Source: Kingella oralis
GTDB lineage: Bacteria > Pseudomonadota > Gammaproteobacteria > Burkholderiales > Neisseriaceae
Direction: 5' to 3'
Assembly: GCA_905373195.1 (NCBI GenBank)
Contig: CAJPSG010000099.1
Coordinates: 1 to 5,405 of the forward strand
DNA: 5,405 nt
The number at the start of each line of letters is the position of its first letter. Position 1 is the stretch's first letter. The notes under the pieces were generated by a model, which worked only from the letters and a program-made list of their open reading frames with translations, did no database searches and was not told the DNA's origin. Made by a program: the position numbers and the translations under genes. Positions 1 to 4,626 of this stretch are shown here, piece after piece.

Positions 1-14
1 CCAAAATACACCAA

Positions 15-51
15 AAGCAGCCTGCGTAGCGAAGCGGAGTTGCGAAGCTAA
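15..51 (+). repeat. DUS-like 12-mer joined to a 13-nt tandem near-repeat
   Basis: Positions 15-26 read AAGCAGCCTGCG, one base from the AAGCAGCCTGCA dialect described for some Kingella (AG-king3DUS). It runs straight into two tandem 13-mers, GTAGCGAAGCGGA (26-38) and GTTGCGAAGCTAA (39-51), identical at 10 of 13 positions. Nothing here is convincingly coding. It may be a fragment of a dispersed repeat from the preceding intergenic region; that is inference. Confidence 0.4.
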
Positions 52-80
52 AACACCCCAGTTCAACACCAAACAGCTTT

Positions 81-92
81 TTCAGGCTGCCT
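81..92 (-). repeat. DNA uptake sequence (exact AG-kingDUS)
   Basis: TTCAGGCTGCCT on + is the exact complement of AGGCAGCCTGAA. It lies about 90 nt upstream of the binding-protein start codon, in the leader region. DUS copies are bound by the type IV pilin ComP during natural transformation in Neisseriaceae. Confidence 0.85.
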
Positions 93-145
93 CAACCGCC
101 TAAACCATAGCACCAAAAATTCTAAACCCGCCCCCGCCATTCCAT

Positions 146-151
146 TACAAT
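146..151 (+). promoter_or_regulatory. Possible -10 box for the binding-protein gene
   Basis: TACAAT lies 32 nt before the ATG at 184 and matches 5 of 6 bases of the sigma-70 -10 consensus. No good -35 box is visible at 16-18 nt spacing (around 123-128 reads TAAACC, a weak match), so the call rests on one hexamer. The start codon has only a purine-rich stretch (aagaaaaaa) as a possible ribosome site. Confidence 0.35.
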
Positions 152-183
152 CCCACCCTTTCAACACCACACAAGAAAAAACC

Positions 184-1038
184 ATGTTTAAACAAACACT
201 TTTAGGCTGCTCCGTTGCCCTCGTGCTCGCCGCTTGCGGCAAAGGCAGCGATGTCCCCGCCGCATCCGCCGTCGCCCCACAGCCCGCCGCCCCCACCGCA
301 TCAGGCGCAGCCACATCAGGCGGCAACCTGCTAGACAAAATCAACAAAAAAGAAACCCTCCTCGTTGGCACCATGGGCACCTACGCCCCGTTCACCTACC
401 ACGAAAAAGACGGCAAATTAACCGGCTACGACGTAGAAGTAACCCGCGCTGTCGCCGCCAAACTCGGCGTGCAAGTAGAATTTAAAGAAACCCCGTGGGA
501 TGCCATGATGGCAGGCTTAAAAGCAGGACGCTTTGACATCGTCGCCAACCAAGTCGCCCTCACCTCGCCCGAACGCCAAGCCATGTTTGACAAAGCCACG
601 CCATACAGTTGGAGCGGCAAAATGCTGGTTGCCCGCGCCGACCACGCCGATGTCGCCAAACTAGAAGACATCAAAGGCAAAAAAACCGCCGTGATGCTCG
701 CTTCCAACTACGACGAAGTCGCCAAAAAAATGGGCGCAGACCTCGTCCACACCGACACCATGGCGCAAGGTCTGCTTATCGTGCAGCAAAAACGCGCCGA
801 GTTCACGCTCAACGACGAACTCTCGCTGCTGGACTACCTGAAAAAAGACCCCAACTCAGGCTTAAAATCCGTATGGCGCACCCCCGCCACCGAAAAACTG
901 GGCGCAGGCTTGGTGATTAACAAAGGCAACGACGAAGCCCTCGCCAAAATCAACGGCGCCATGGAAGAGCTCAAACAAGACGGCACGCTGAAAAAACTCG
1001 GCGAACAATTCTTCGGCGAAGACGTGAGCGTGCATTGA
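184..1038 (+). CDS. Amino-acid (probable cystine) ABC transporter substrate-binding lipoprotein
   Basis: This 284-residue protein delivers an amino acid to an ABC importer. Residues 1-18 are a lipoprotein signal with lipobox L15-A16-A17-C18, so the mature protein should be lipid-anchored at Cys18. An Ala/Pro-rich linker follows (about 20-46), then one complete family-3 solute-binding domain (about 50-280). Its signature is GYDVEVTRAV (81-90), and likely ligand contacts by family analogy are Arg131 (in SPERQ) and Asp211 (in LNDE). From memory it closely resembles the gonococcal cystine-binding protein Ngo0372 and its meningococcal counterpart in motifs such as YAPFTYH, MMAGLKAGRFD, PYSWSG and LKKLGEQFFG. 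Cystine as ligand is therefore a good inference, not something the sequence proves. The ATG is the only sensible start because it begins the signal peptide. No permease or ATPase gene is adjacent, and a terminator follows after 20 nt, so it is probably transcribed alone. Confidence 0.93.
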   Translation: MFKQTLLGCSVALVLAACGKGSDVPAASAVAPQPAAPTASGAATSGGNLLDKINKKETLLVGTMGTYAPFTYHEKDGKLTGYDVEVTRAVAAKLGVQVEFKETPWDAMMAGLKAGRFDIVANQVALTSPERQAMFDKATPYSWSGKMLVARADHADVAKLEDIKGKKTAVMLASNYDEVAKKMGADLVHTDTMAQGLLIVQQKRAEFTLNDELSLLDYLKKDPNSGLKSVWRTPATEKLGAGLVINKGNDEALAKINGAMEELKQDGTLKKLGEQFFGEDVSVH

Positions 1039-1058
1039 TTGATGGATGAATAGCAAAC

Positions 1059-1086
1059 AGTCGGGTATTGATGCCCGACTTTTTTT
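1059..1086 (+). terminator. Rho-independent terminator of the binding-protein gene
   Basis: An 8-bp stem, AGTCGGGT (1059-1066) with GCCCGACT (1073-1080), including one T-G wobble, closes a 6-nt loop. It is followed by a run of seven T (1080-1086). It begins 20 nt after the TGA stop at 1036-1038. A DUS variant starts 2 nt beyond the T run but is not part of this stem. Confidence 0.88.
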
Positions 1087-1087
1087 G

Positions 1088-1099
1088 CGGCAGCCTGAA
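1088..1099 (+). repeat. DUS variant (11/12)
   Basis: CGGCAGCCTGAA differs from AGGCAGCCTGAA only at the first base. It sits immediately downstream of the terminator T-tract, in the 315-nt non-coding stretch 1087-1401. Confidence 0.7.
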
Positions 1100-1139
1100 A
1101 ACATAGCGCAACATCGCCAGAAGAAAACCCAAGCCGCGC

Positions 1140-1181
1140 CATCCATTTGGGATGCCAGCGCACGGCTTGCAAGCAAGCCGT
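1140..1181. other. Two small hairpins in the intergenic region
   Basis: CATCC (1140-1144) pairs with GGATG (1150-1154). Just after it, ACGGCTTG (1162-1169) pairs perfectly with CAAGCCGT (1174-1181) around a 4-nt CAAG loop. No T-run follows on either strand, so neither looks like a terminator. Their role is unknown, and they may be remnants of a repeat. Confidence 0.4.
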
Positions 1182-1200
1182 AAGAGGCGCGGGGCAAGCG

Positions 1201-1243
1201 TTTCAGGCTGCCACCATCCCGCCCGCGTTGAGGCAGCCTGAAA
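1201..1243. repeat. Inverted pair of DUS copies
   Basis: TTTCAGGCTGCC (1201-1212) and GGCAGCCTGAAA (1232-1243) form a 12-bp perfect inverted repeat with a 19-nt loop. The right arm holds an exact AGGCAGCCTGAA (1231-1242); the left is an 11/12 copy (1202-1213). Paired DUS often act as terminators in Neisseriaceae, but no T-tract follows here in either direction. Confidence 0.75.
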
Positions 1244-1257
1244 GCATGGCAAAGCCT

Positions 1258-1295
1258 GCAACCAATGGCACATCAGTGGCTTGCCGACACCTTGC
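1258..1295 (+). repeat. Diverged copy of a dispersed repeat
   Basis: This 38-nt segment aligns without gaps to 3986-4023, with 30 of 38 identical bases; seven of the eight differences are transitions. The conserved core is GGCT(T/C)GCCGACA. The copy near 4000 has crisp palindromes that are decayed here, so this copy looks older. Both copies lie between DUS copies in intergenic DNA. Confidence 0.55.
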
Positions 1296-1321
1296 CGCCC
1301 ATACACCTAGCCCATTCAATT

Positions 1322-1333
1322 TTCAGGCTGCCT
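1322..1333 (-). repeat. DNA uptake sequence (exact)
   Basis: TTCAGGCTGCCT is an exact complement of AGGCAGCCTGAA. With the copy at 1347-1358 it could form an 11-bp hairpin (1321-1331 with 1349-1359). That would compete with the terminator hairpin formed by 1348-1361 and 1370-1383. Confidence 0.8.
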
Positions 1334-1336
1334 TAT

Positions 1337-1383
1337 CACAAACAAAAAGCAGCCTGAAACGCATCCAAACGTTTCAGGCTGCT
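1337..1383 (-). terminator. DUS-built rho-independent terminator of the four-cysteine protein gene
   Basis: On the minus strand, AGCAGCCTGAAACG (1383-1370) pairs perfectly over 14 bp with CGTTTCAGGCTGCT (1361-1348) around an 8-nt loop. TTTTTGTTTGT (1347-1337) follows directly. The hairpin starts 18 nt after the TAG stop of the minus-strand gene. Both arms are DUS variants (AAGCAGCCTGAA at 1347-1358, 11/12, and a 10/12 copy at 1373-1384), a known neisserial use of paired uptake sequences. Confidence 0.8.
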
Positions 1384-1401
1384 ATTGTTTACTCCCCGCG
1401 C

Positions 1402-1719
1402 CTATTCACACTTCAACGCGCTCACCCGCGCAGGAAAATCGCGCTCGGCGACTTTGCACATTTCCACGCGCTGCTTGGGCGTAGCCGCGGGCAAGGCTTG
1501 CACCAAAAATTTCACCACTTCGCGCGCGGGCGTAGAAGCTGCTTGGTTGGCTTTGGCAAAGCACGCATCGGCGCGTTTGAAATAATGTTGGCACTCGGCG
1601 GGCAGTTGGTCGTAGGTAAGCGGTTTGGCATGGCTGATGCCGTGGTAATGCGCTTGGGACAATGCGCTTGCGCTCAATAGCAGGGCGAAAAGCAAGGTTT
1701 TGTGGATTTGCATTTGCAT
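1402..1719 (-). CDS. Small secreted four-cysteine protein, function unknown
   Basis: The product has 105 residues. Residues 1-23 are a typical Sec signal peptide: Lys7, a hydrophobic run TLLFALLLSASAL, then S-Q-A before a likely cut at Ala23/His24. The mature part of about 82 residues is helical-looking and carries four cysteines (43, 53, 88, 104), a pattern that could give two disulfides in the periplasm. The segment LPAECQHYFKRAD resembles small periplasmic proteins of Neisseriaceae and Pasteurellaceae grouped as DUF5339; this is a recollection, not a search result. The first ATG is preferred over Met3 because GAGA lies 8 nt upstream of it. A TATAAT box and a strong terminator mark it as a single-gene transcription unit. 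No enzymatic motif is visible. Confidence 0.8.
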   Translation of the reverse strand: MQMQIHKTLLFALLLSASALSQAHYHGISHAKPLTYDQLPAECQHYFKRADACFAKANQAASTPAREVVKFLVQALPAATPKQRVEMCKVAERDFPARVSALKCE

Positions 1720-1751
1720 AATGTTGTTCTCGCAGGTAATGAAAGGCGCGG

Positions 1752-1757
1752 ATTATA
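1752..1757 (-). promoter_or_regulatory. -10 box for the four-cysteine protein gene
   Basis: Read on the minus strand, 1757-1752 is a perfect TATAAT, 32 nt upstream of the start codon at 1719. No good -35 hexamer is visible at 17-18 nt (TGCCGA is the closest), and there is no TG extension. Confidence 0.5.
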
Positions 1758-1775
1758 CGCTGATGTGCGCATTAT

Positions 1776-1839
1776 CGGCAGCCTGAAATGTTATTTGGCG
1801 ATGAGGCGTTGTTGCTTTATTTTGGGTTTCAGGCTGCCT
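1776..1839. repeat. Inverted pair of DUS copies, wide loop
   Basis: CGGCAGCCTGAA (1776-1787, 11/12, + strand) and the exact minus-strand copy TTCAGGCTGCCT (1828-1839) form a 12-bp inverted repeat (1777-1788 with 1827-1838) with a 38-nt loop. The pair lies upstream of the TATAAT box at 1757-1752, in the divergent-looking gap 1720-2033, which contains no gene. Confidence 0.7.
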
Positions 1840-1876
1840 TTGAGATTGGGCAAACGTTCCCAACCGCGTGCGCAGT

Positions 1877-1914
1877 CAAGCTGCACACCCTACACGCATT
1901 GCCAAGCTGCACAC
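1877..1914 (+). repeat. 12-nt direct repeat CAAGCTGCACAC
   Basis: CAAGCTGCACAC occurs at 1877-1888 and again at 1903-1914, 26 nt apart. The intervening sequence is not itself repeated. It may be a small local duplication; no regulatory role can be assigned. Confidence 0.4.
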
Positions 1915-1916
1915 AC

Positions 1917-1959
1917 TTTTCAGGCTGCCTCTGTCCACCCAACAAAGGCAGCCTGAAAA
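1917..1959. repeat. Perfect 14-bp inverted repeat of two exact DUS copies
   Basis: TTTTCAGGCTGCCT (1917-1930) and AGGCAGCCTGAAAA (1946-1959) are exact complements around a 15-nt loop, each containing a full 12-mer DUS. It lies 75-117 nt downstream of the DUF58 stop codon. No U-run follows on either strand, so it could be a weak or Rho-assisted end signal, or purely an uptake site. Confidence 0.75.
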
Positions 1960-2000
1960 CCATTATCCGTGCATCAATCTTTCTGTGCTAAACAGCAAAT

Positions 2001-2016
2001 GTCGCCCCGCTGCGAC
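2001..2016 (-). terminator. Weak hairpin downstream of the DUF58 gene
   Basis: On the minus strand, GTCGC (2016-2012) pairs with GCGAC (2005-2001) around a 6-nt loop, 17 nt after the stop codon, followed by ATTTGCTGTTT. The stem is GC-rich but only 5 bp, and the T content after it is modest, so this is a tentative termination signal. Confidence 0.25.
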
Positions 2017-2033
2017 TGGATAATGTACGCACT

Positions 2034-3014
2034 TCACATCAACGCCAACGCATTCAAGCACTTCTCGCGCATCCCGTTTTGCGGCGTGAGCGTAAGACCG
2101 GGCAGTTCCAGCGTGTAGGGCGCGCCTGTTTTATCGGCTTGCAACACGCGGTGGGCAAGCAGGCTGGCGAGTTTGTCGGCGGGCGTGCCTGCGGGGTAAT
2201 CCTGATACGAGATGATTTCGCTGTGCACGGCGGGCGGCGGCTCGTCAAACACTTTGTCCATCAGTTCGCCGCGTTTGGCGTAGGTTTTCCATGCGATGTG
2301 TTGCAGCGATGCGCCGTTGATATGCGGCTTCAAAAAGGCGATGTCGTCGCCGTGCATGCCTGCGCGTTGCGGCGTTTGCTCGGGGTCGGGCTGGGCAAGA
2401 GAACCAAAATCACTGTGCGGCAACGGCGCGGGATACACCACCGCATCGGTGTGCCATTCGGCGCGGCATTCGGCGTGAAACATCCCAAACGGGGCGGAGG
2501 TCGCCAAGCGCAGCAGCAGCGGGCGGGGGAAATAGCCGCGCCGTTGCACAGGGATGCGCCACAGCATCGGCGCGCTTTTCAGGCTGCCTGAAAGCTGGCA
2601 ACGCTGCCACGCGCTGTGGTCGGCTTCGCTGTCTTCGTCCACCTCTTCGCGCGATTCGCTGCGCCACCAAAACACGCGCGCGCGTTTGCCCGAATGCTCG
2701 GTGCTGATTTCCACTTCGGCGGTGTCGCCCGCAAACACTTCGCCCTCGTAGCGCGCATTTAAATGCAAGCCAAGCAGCTGGCGGCGCGTCATCAGCGCAG
2801 CGATGCCGATAAACGCCAGCACCCAAAAGCAAATCGCATACGCCACGTTCACTTGATAATTGACCGCGCCCACCCAAATCGCCACGCTCAACAGCGTCAT
2901 GCTGATGCACAGCTTGGTGGGGCGCAGCGAAACGTGTCGCCCTGCGATGCGACGCTCTTGTGCCAGCAGCAGCGTTTCTTTGGGCTTGCGGTTAAACAGC
3001 GACATTTTCGGCAA
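2034..3014 (-). CDS. DUF58-family membrane protein, partner of the MoxR ATPase
   Basis: The product has 326 residues. Two membrane segments (about 34-52 and 56-75) follow a basic cytoplasmic N-terminus, then a large soluble part. The DUF58 pattern is visible: APFGMF (174-179), VVYPAPLP (192-199), then GDD (222-224) ending in AWKTYAKRGEL (241-251), a variant of the family's GDD...IdWkatAR block. DUF58 proteins usually pair with MoxR ATPases, sometimes with a transglutaminase-like membrane protein; the pair is thought to act in envelope or complex maturation, but no reaction is established. The gene overlaps the end of the upstream moxR-type gene by 23 nt (14 if Met4 is the start), indicating translational coupling. 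Residues 142-146 (SGSLK) are encoded by an in-frame uptake sequence. No transglutaminase gene follows. Confidence 0.87.
   Translation of the reverse strand: MPKMSLFNRKPKETLLLAQERRIAGRHVSLRPTKLCISMTLLSVAIWVGAVNYQVNVAYAICFWVLAFIGIAALMTRRQLLGLHLNARYEGEVFAGDTAEVEISTEHSGKRARVFWWRSESREEVDEDSEADHSAWQRCQLSGSLKSAPMLWRIPVQRRGYFPRPLLLRLATSAPFGMFHAECRAEWHTDAVVYPAPLPHSDFGSLAQPDPEQTPQRAGMHGDDIAFLKPHINGASLQHIAWKTYAKRGELMDKVFDEPPPAVHSEIISYQDYPAGTPADKLASLLAHRVLQADKTGAPYTLELPGLTLTPQNGMREKCLNALALM
2578..2592. repeat. Overlapping bidirectional DUS inside the DUF58 gene
   Basis: The 15-mer TTCAGGCTGCCTGAA reads as exact AGGCAGCCTGAA on the minus strand (2589-2578) and as AGGCTGCCTGAA on the plus strand (2581-2592). 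The latter is the dialect named for Simonsiella (AG-simDUS). It is in frame in the coding sequence, giving Ser-Gly-Ser-Leu-Lys. Confidence 0.75.
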
Positions 3015-3900
3015 TTTCCATTAAGGCGTGGCTGCTGTTTTGCTGTTGCAACGACTGCAATCTATGGTTGCCCACGGGCACCCACACCGTTTTCACATCC
3101 TCGGGCAACACAAAATCGCGCCCCTCCAAAAACGCCCACGCTTTTGCCGCGTTAGCAATCGCCAGCCCTGCACGCGGGCTTAACCCCACCGCAAACAGCC
3201 CCGCGCGGCGCGTTGCCGCCACCAAGCGGAAAATATAATCCGCCACCGCTTCCGATAGCGTGATGGCTTGCACCTGCTCTTGCCATTGCAACAAGGTTTC
3301 GGGCGAGCCAACCGCTTGCAGTTTGTGCAGCAGTTTGCGTCTATCACCATGAAAATACAGTTGTTTTTCTGCCTCTGGCACGGGATAACCCATGCTCAAC
3401 CGCATCATAAAGCGGTCTAACTGGCTTTCGGGCAGCGGAAACGTGCCAAGCTGTTCAGACGGATTTTGCGTTGCCACCACCAAAAACGGGCGCGGCAGGC
3501 GATAAGTGCGCCCATCCACCGACACCTGCCGCTCTTCCATCGCTTCCAGAAGCGCGGATTGCACTTTGGGCGAGGCGCGGTTGATTTCATCTGCCAGCAC
3601 AAATTGGTTGAACACAGGGCCGGGGTAGAATTTGAAATTGCCCTCGTTGGGCTGGAACACGTTGATGCCGAGCAAATCGGCGGGCAGCATATCGTTGGTG
3701 AATTGCACGCGCTGGTATTTCAGCCCCAACACGGCGGCAAGGCTGGTCGCCAGCGTGGTTTTGCCCACGCCTGGCACGTCTTCCAGCAAAACGTGTCCGC
3801 CCGCGAGTATGCAGGTTAAGAGCTGTTTTAATACAGTTTGTTTGCCAAGAATGATGGCGTTGAGTTGTTTGAAAACGGGGTCAAAAGTGGGGTTGGGCAT
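2992..3900 (-). CDS. MoxR-family AAA+ ATPase
   Basis: The product has 302 residues, normal for the family. It is a cytosolic AAA+ chaperone-like ATPase thought to remodel or activate partner proteins using ATP. Visible motifs: Walker A PGVGKT (43-48), preceded by the typical HVLLEDV; Walker B FVLADE (100-105) followed by the family hallmark INRASPKVQSALLEAMEE; sensor 1 VVATQNP with Asn146; LDRF at 161-164; and sensor 2 GLSPRAG with Arg243. All catalytic residues appear intact. The ATG at 3900 has a strong ribosome site, AAGGA 5 nt upstream, so this start is well supported. The 3' end overlaps the DUF58 gene, the family's usual partner, so the two likely form one transcript and a functional pair. 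No clear promoter is visible between 3901 and 3990. Confidence 0.94.
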   Translation of the reverse strand: MPNPTFDPVFKQLNAIILGKQTVLKQLLTCILAGGHVLLEDVPGVGKTTLATSLAAVLGLKYQRVQFTNDMLPADLLGINVFQPNEGNFKFYPGPVFNQFVLADEINRASPKVQSALLEAMEERQVSVDGRTYRLPRPFLVVATQNPSEQLGTFPLPESQLDRFMMRLSMGYPVPEAEKQLYFHGDRRKLLHKLQAVGSPETLLQWQEQVQAITLSEAVADYIFRLVAATRRAGLFAVGLSPRAGLAIANAAKAWAFLEGRDFVLPEDVKTVWVPVGNHRLQSLQQQNSSHALMEIAENVAV

Positions 3901-3962
3901 GGTGTTCCTTTTGAGTAAAGGGGTGGGTGGAAATAAGGGATAGAGTGGTGTTGGATGGCGTT

Positions 3963-3974
3963 TTCAGGCTGCCT
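3963..3974 (-). repeat. DNA uptake sequence (exact)
   Basis: TTCAGGCTGCCT, the complement of AGGCAGCCTGAA, lies 63 nt upstream of the MoxR start codon. Together with the copy at 4086-4097 in the same orientation it brackets the small inverted-repeat element. Confidence 0.8.
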
Positions 3975-3992
3975 TTGCAAAAACAGCAACCG

Positions 3993-4078
3993 ATGGAGCA
4001 TCGGCGGCTCGCCGACATTTTGCGAACCAATAAACCATGTTGAATGAACCGCATAGCGACGAGCCGTTGCCGCTCCAT
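3993..4078. mobile_element. Possible small non-autonomous element with imperfect inverted-repeat ends
   Basis: The two ends, 3993-4018 and the complement of 4053-4078, both begin ATGGAGC and share CGGCTCG ten bases later, matching at 19 of 26 positions overall. The left end also contains nested palindromes (CCGATG-GAG-CATCGG and TCGGCG-GCT-CGCCGA). A diverged copy of the left end occurs at 1258-1295. The element is 86 nt, encodes nothing convincing and shows no clear target duplication. It does not resemble the neisserial Correia element ends that I know. It may be a miniature repeat or just a structured intergenic repeat. Confidence 0.4.
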
Positions 4079-4083
4079 TTTTG

Positions 4084-4133
4084 TTTTCAGGCTGCCTTGG
4101 TTGCATCACTCGGCGATTGAGGCAGCCTGAAAA
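4084..4133. repeat. Perfect 14-bp inverted DUS pair overlapping a gene end
   Basis: TTTTCAGGCTGCCT (4084-4097) and AGGCAGCCTGAAAA (4120-4133) are exact complements around a 22-nt loop; each contains an exact 12-mer. Both arms are largely inside the 69-residue ORF on the minus strand, whose TGA stop is formed by the second arm. The transcript could end here, but the sequence after it is ACAAAAATGG with no U-run, so intrinsic termination is doubtful. Confidence 0.75.
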
Positions 4134-4296
4134 GCCTGCACAGCAGCCATTTCAACAGGGCAAACAGCGGAAACGACAATACAAAACACAATAACACCTG
4201 CCCCAAGCCACTCAACGTTTTAAACGACAGTGGCACCACTCGGTTATCCGCCGTAATGTGGTATCGCTGGGACGATTCAAACCATTCGTTGTTCAA
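4087..4296 (-). CDS. Small membrane ORF with TTG start, probably the C-terminal half of a broken gene
   Basis: This frame encodes 69 residues and has no internal Met. Its only available start is TTG at 4296-4294, overlapping the TGA stop of the upstream ORF (TTGA). It begins NNEWFESSQRY and has one membrane segment (about 32-52), then LFRLPQSPSDATKAA encoded by the DUS hairpin, with the stop TGA supplied by the DUS itself. Its start reads naturally as a continuation of the upstream protein's last residues (TFELY then NNEWFESSQRYHI). Joined, they would give about 175 residues: membrane segment, periplasmic domain, membrane segment. Joining needs a -1 shift or one inserted base. It is either a coupled separate gene or the 3' half of a frameshifted gene; I lean to the latter. 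The family is not recognised. Confidence 0.5.
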   Translation of the reverse strand: MNNEWFESSQRYHITADNRVVPLSFKTLSGLGQVLLCFVLSFPLFALLKWLLCRLFRLPQSPSDATKAA

Positions 4297-4613
4297 TACA
4301 GCTCAAACGTATCAGGCGCAAGCGGCTGCAAGCGGAAGTATTCGCCGTATTCATCGTTTGCCACATAAGCCTCGCGCACCAGCGTTTCATTGCTTTGCCA
4401 GCGATTAAGCGCAACAGGCAGCACTTCGCCCGCCGTGTTGCGCACCAAAACGGAAAAACGCGGATGAATGGCGCTGCCCTGCGTGTATCGCTCGGCGGGC
4501 AAATGACGAGAAACCAACACCAGCGCGAACATCAGCGCATACCATGTGATGATGTGGGCGGCGGCGTTAAGCAGTTTAAGCAGGGCGGTGATAAGCAAGG
4601 GGCGTGGGGGCAT
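4293..4613 (-). CDS. Membrane-anchored protein of unknown function, possibly an N-terminal fragment
   Basis: The product has 106 residues. After MPPRP, a hydrophobic segment (about 6-34) should insert in the inner membrane, followed by a soluble, probably periplasmic part containing RFSVLVRNTAGEVLPVALNRW. The ATG lies 2 nt after the stop codon of the DUF4328 gene, so translation is likely coupled; the nearest purine block is AAGG inside the DUS, 10 nt upstream. The protein ends abruptly at TFELY, where the next ORF begins in the -1 frame with what looks like continuing sequence. I do not recognise the family. It may be intact as it stands, but a truncated two-membrane-segment protein seems more likely. 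Confidence 0.6.
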   Translation of the reverse strand: MPPRPLLITALLKLLNAAAHIITWYALMFALVLVSRHLPAERYTQGSAIHPRFSVLVRNTAGEVLPVALNRWQSNETLVREAYVANDEYGEYFRLQPLAPDTFELY

Positions 4614-4614
4614 T

Positions 4615-4626
4615 TTCAGGCTGCCT
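4615..4626 (-). repeat. DNA uptake sequence supplying a stop codon
   Basis: An exact AGGCAGCCTGAA on the minus strand (4626-4615). Read in the restored DUF4328 frame it gives AAG GCA GCC TGA, so the protein ends Lys-Ala-Ala. The next gene's ATG (4613-4611) follows after AA. Confidence 0.85.

Noticed and set aside
201..212. DUS-like TTTAGGCTGCTC in the signal peptide of the binding protein
   Set aside because: It has three mismatches to the 12-mer and is explained by the codons for Leu-Gly-Cys-Ser.
1147..1680. A 177-codon plus-strand open frame
   Set aside because: It crosses the intergenic DUS region, the terminator hairpin and then the antisense of the four-cysteine protein gene. Its composition is that of a shadow frame, and the minus-strand gene has signal peptide, promoter and terminator.
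1201..1958. Possible CRISPR-like array from the repeated 12-mers
   Set aside because: The repeats are 12-mer DUS in both orientations with irregular spacing. There are no uniform spacers and no cas genes.
1917..1959. Inverted DUS pair as intrinsic terminator for the DUF58 gene
   Set aside because: The 14-bp stem is perfect but no T-tract follows on either strand, so it is listed only as a repeat.
2079..2591. A 170-codon plus-strand open frame opposite the DUF58 gene
   Set aside because: It is fully antisense to a gene with clear family motifs. The Arg/Gly/His-rich composition fits a shadow of a GC-rich coding strand.
3993..4078. Correia (NEMIS) element
   Set aside because: The ends start ATGGAGC and do not resemble the TATAGTGGATTAA-type Correia termini as I remember them.
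3828..4109. Short minus-strand open frames across the MoxR upstream region
   Set aside because: They are made of the inverted-repeat element and DUS sequence and run out of frame into the MoxR start. No ribosome site or protein-like pattern is visible.
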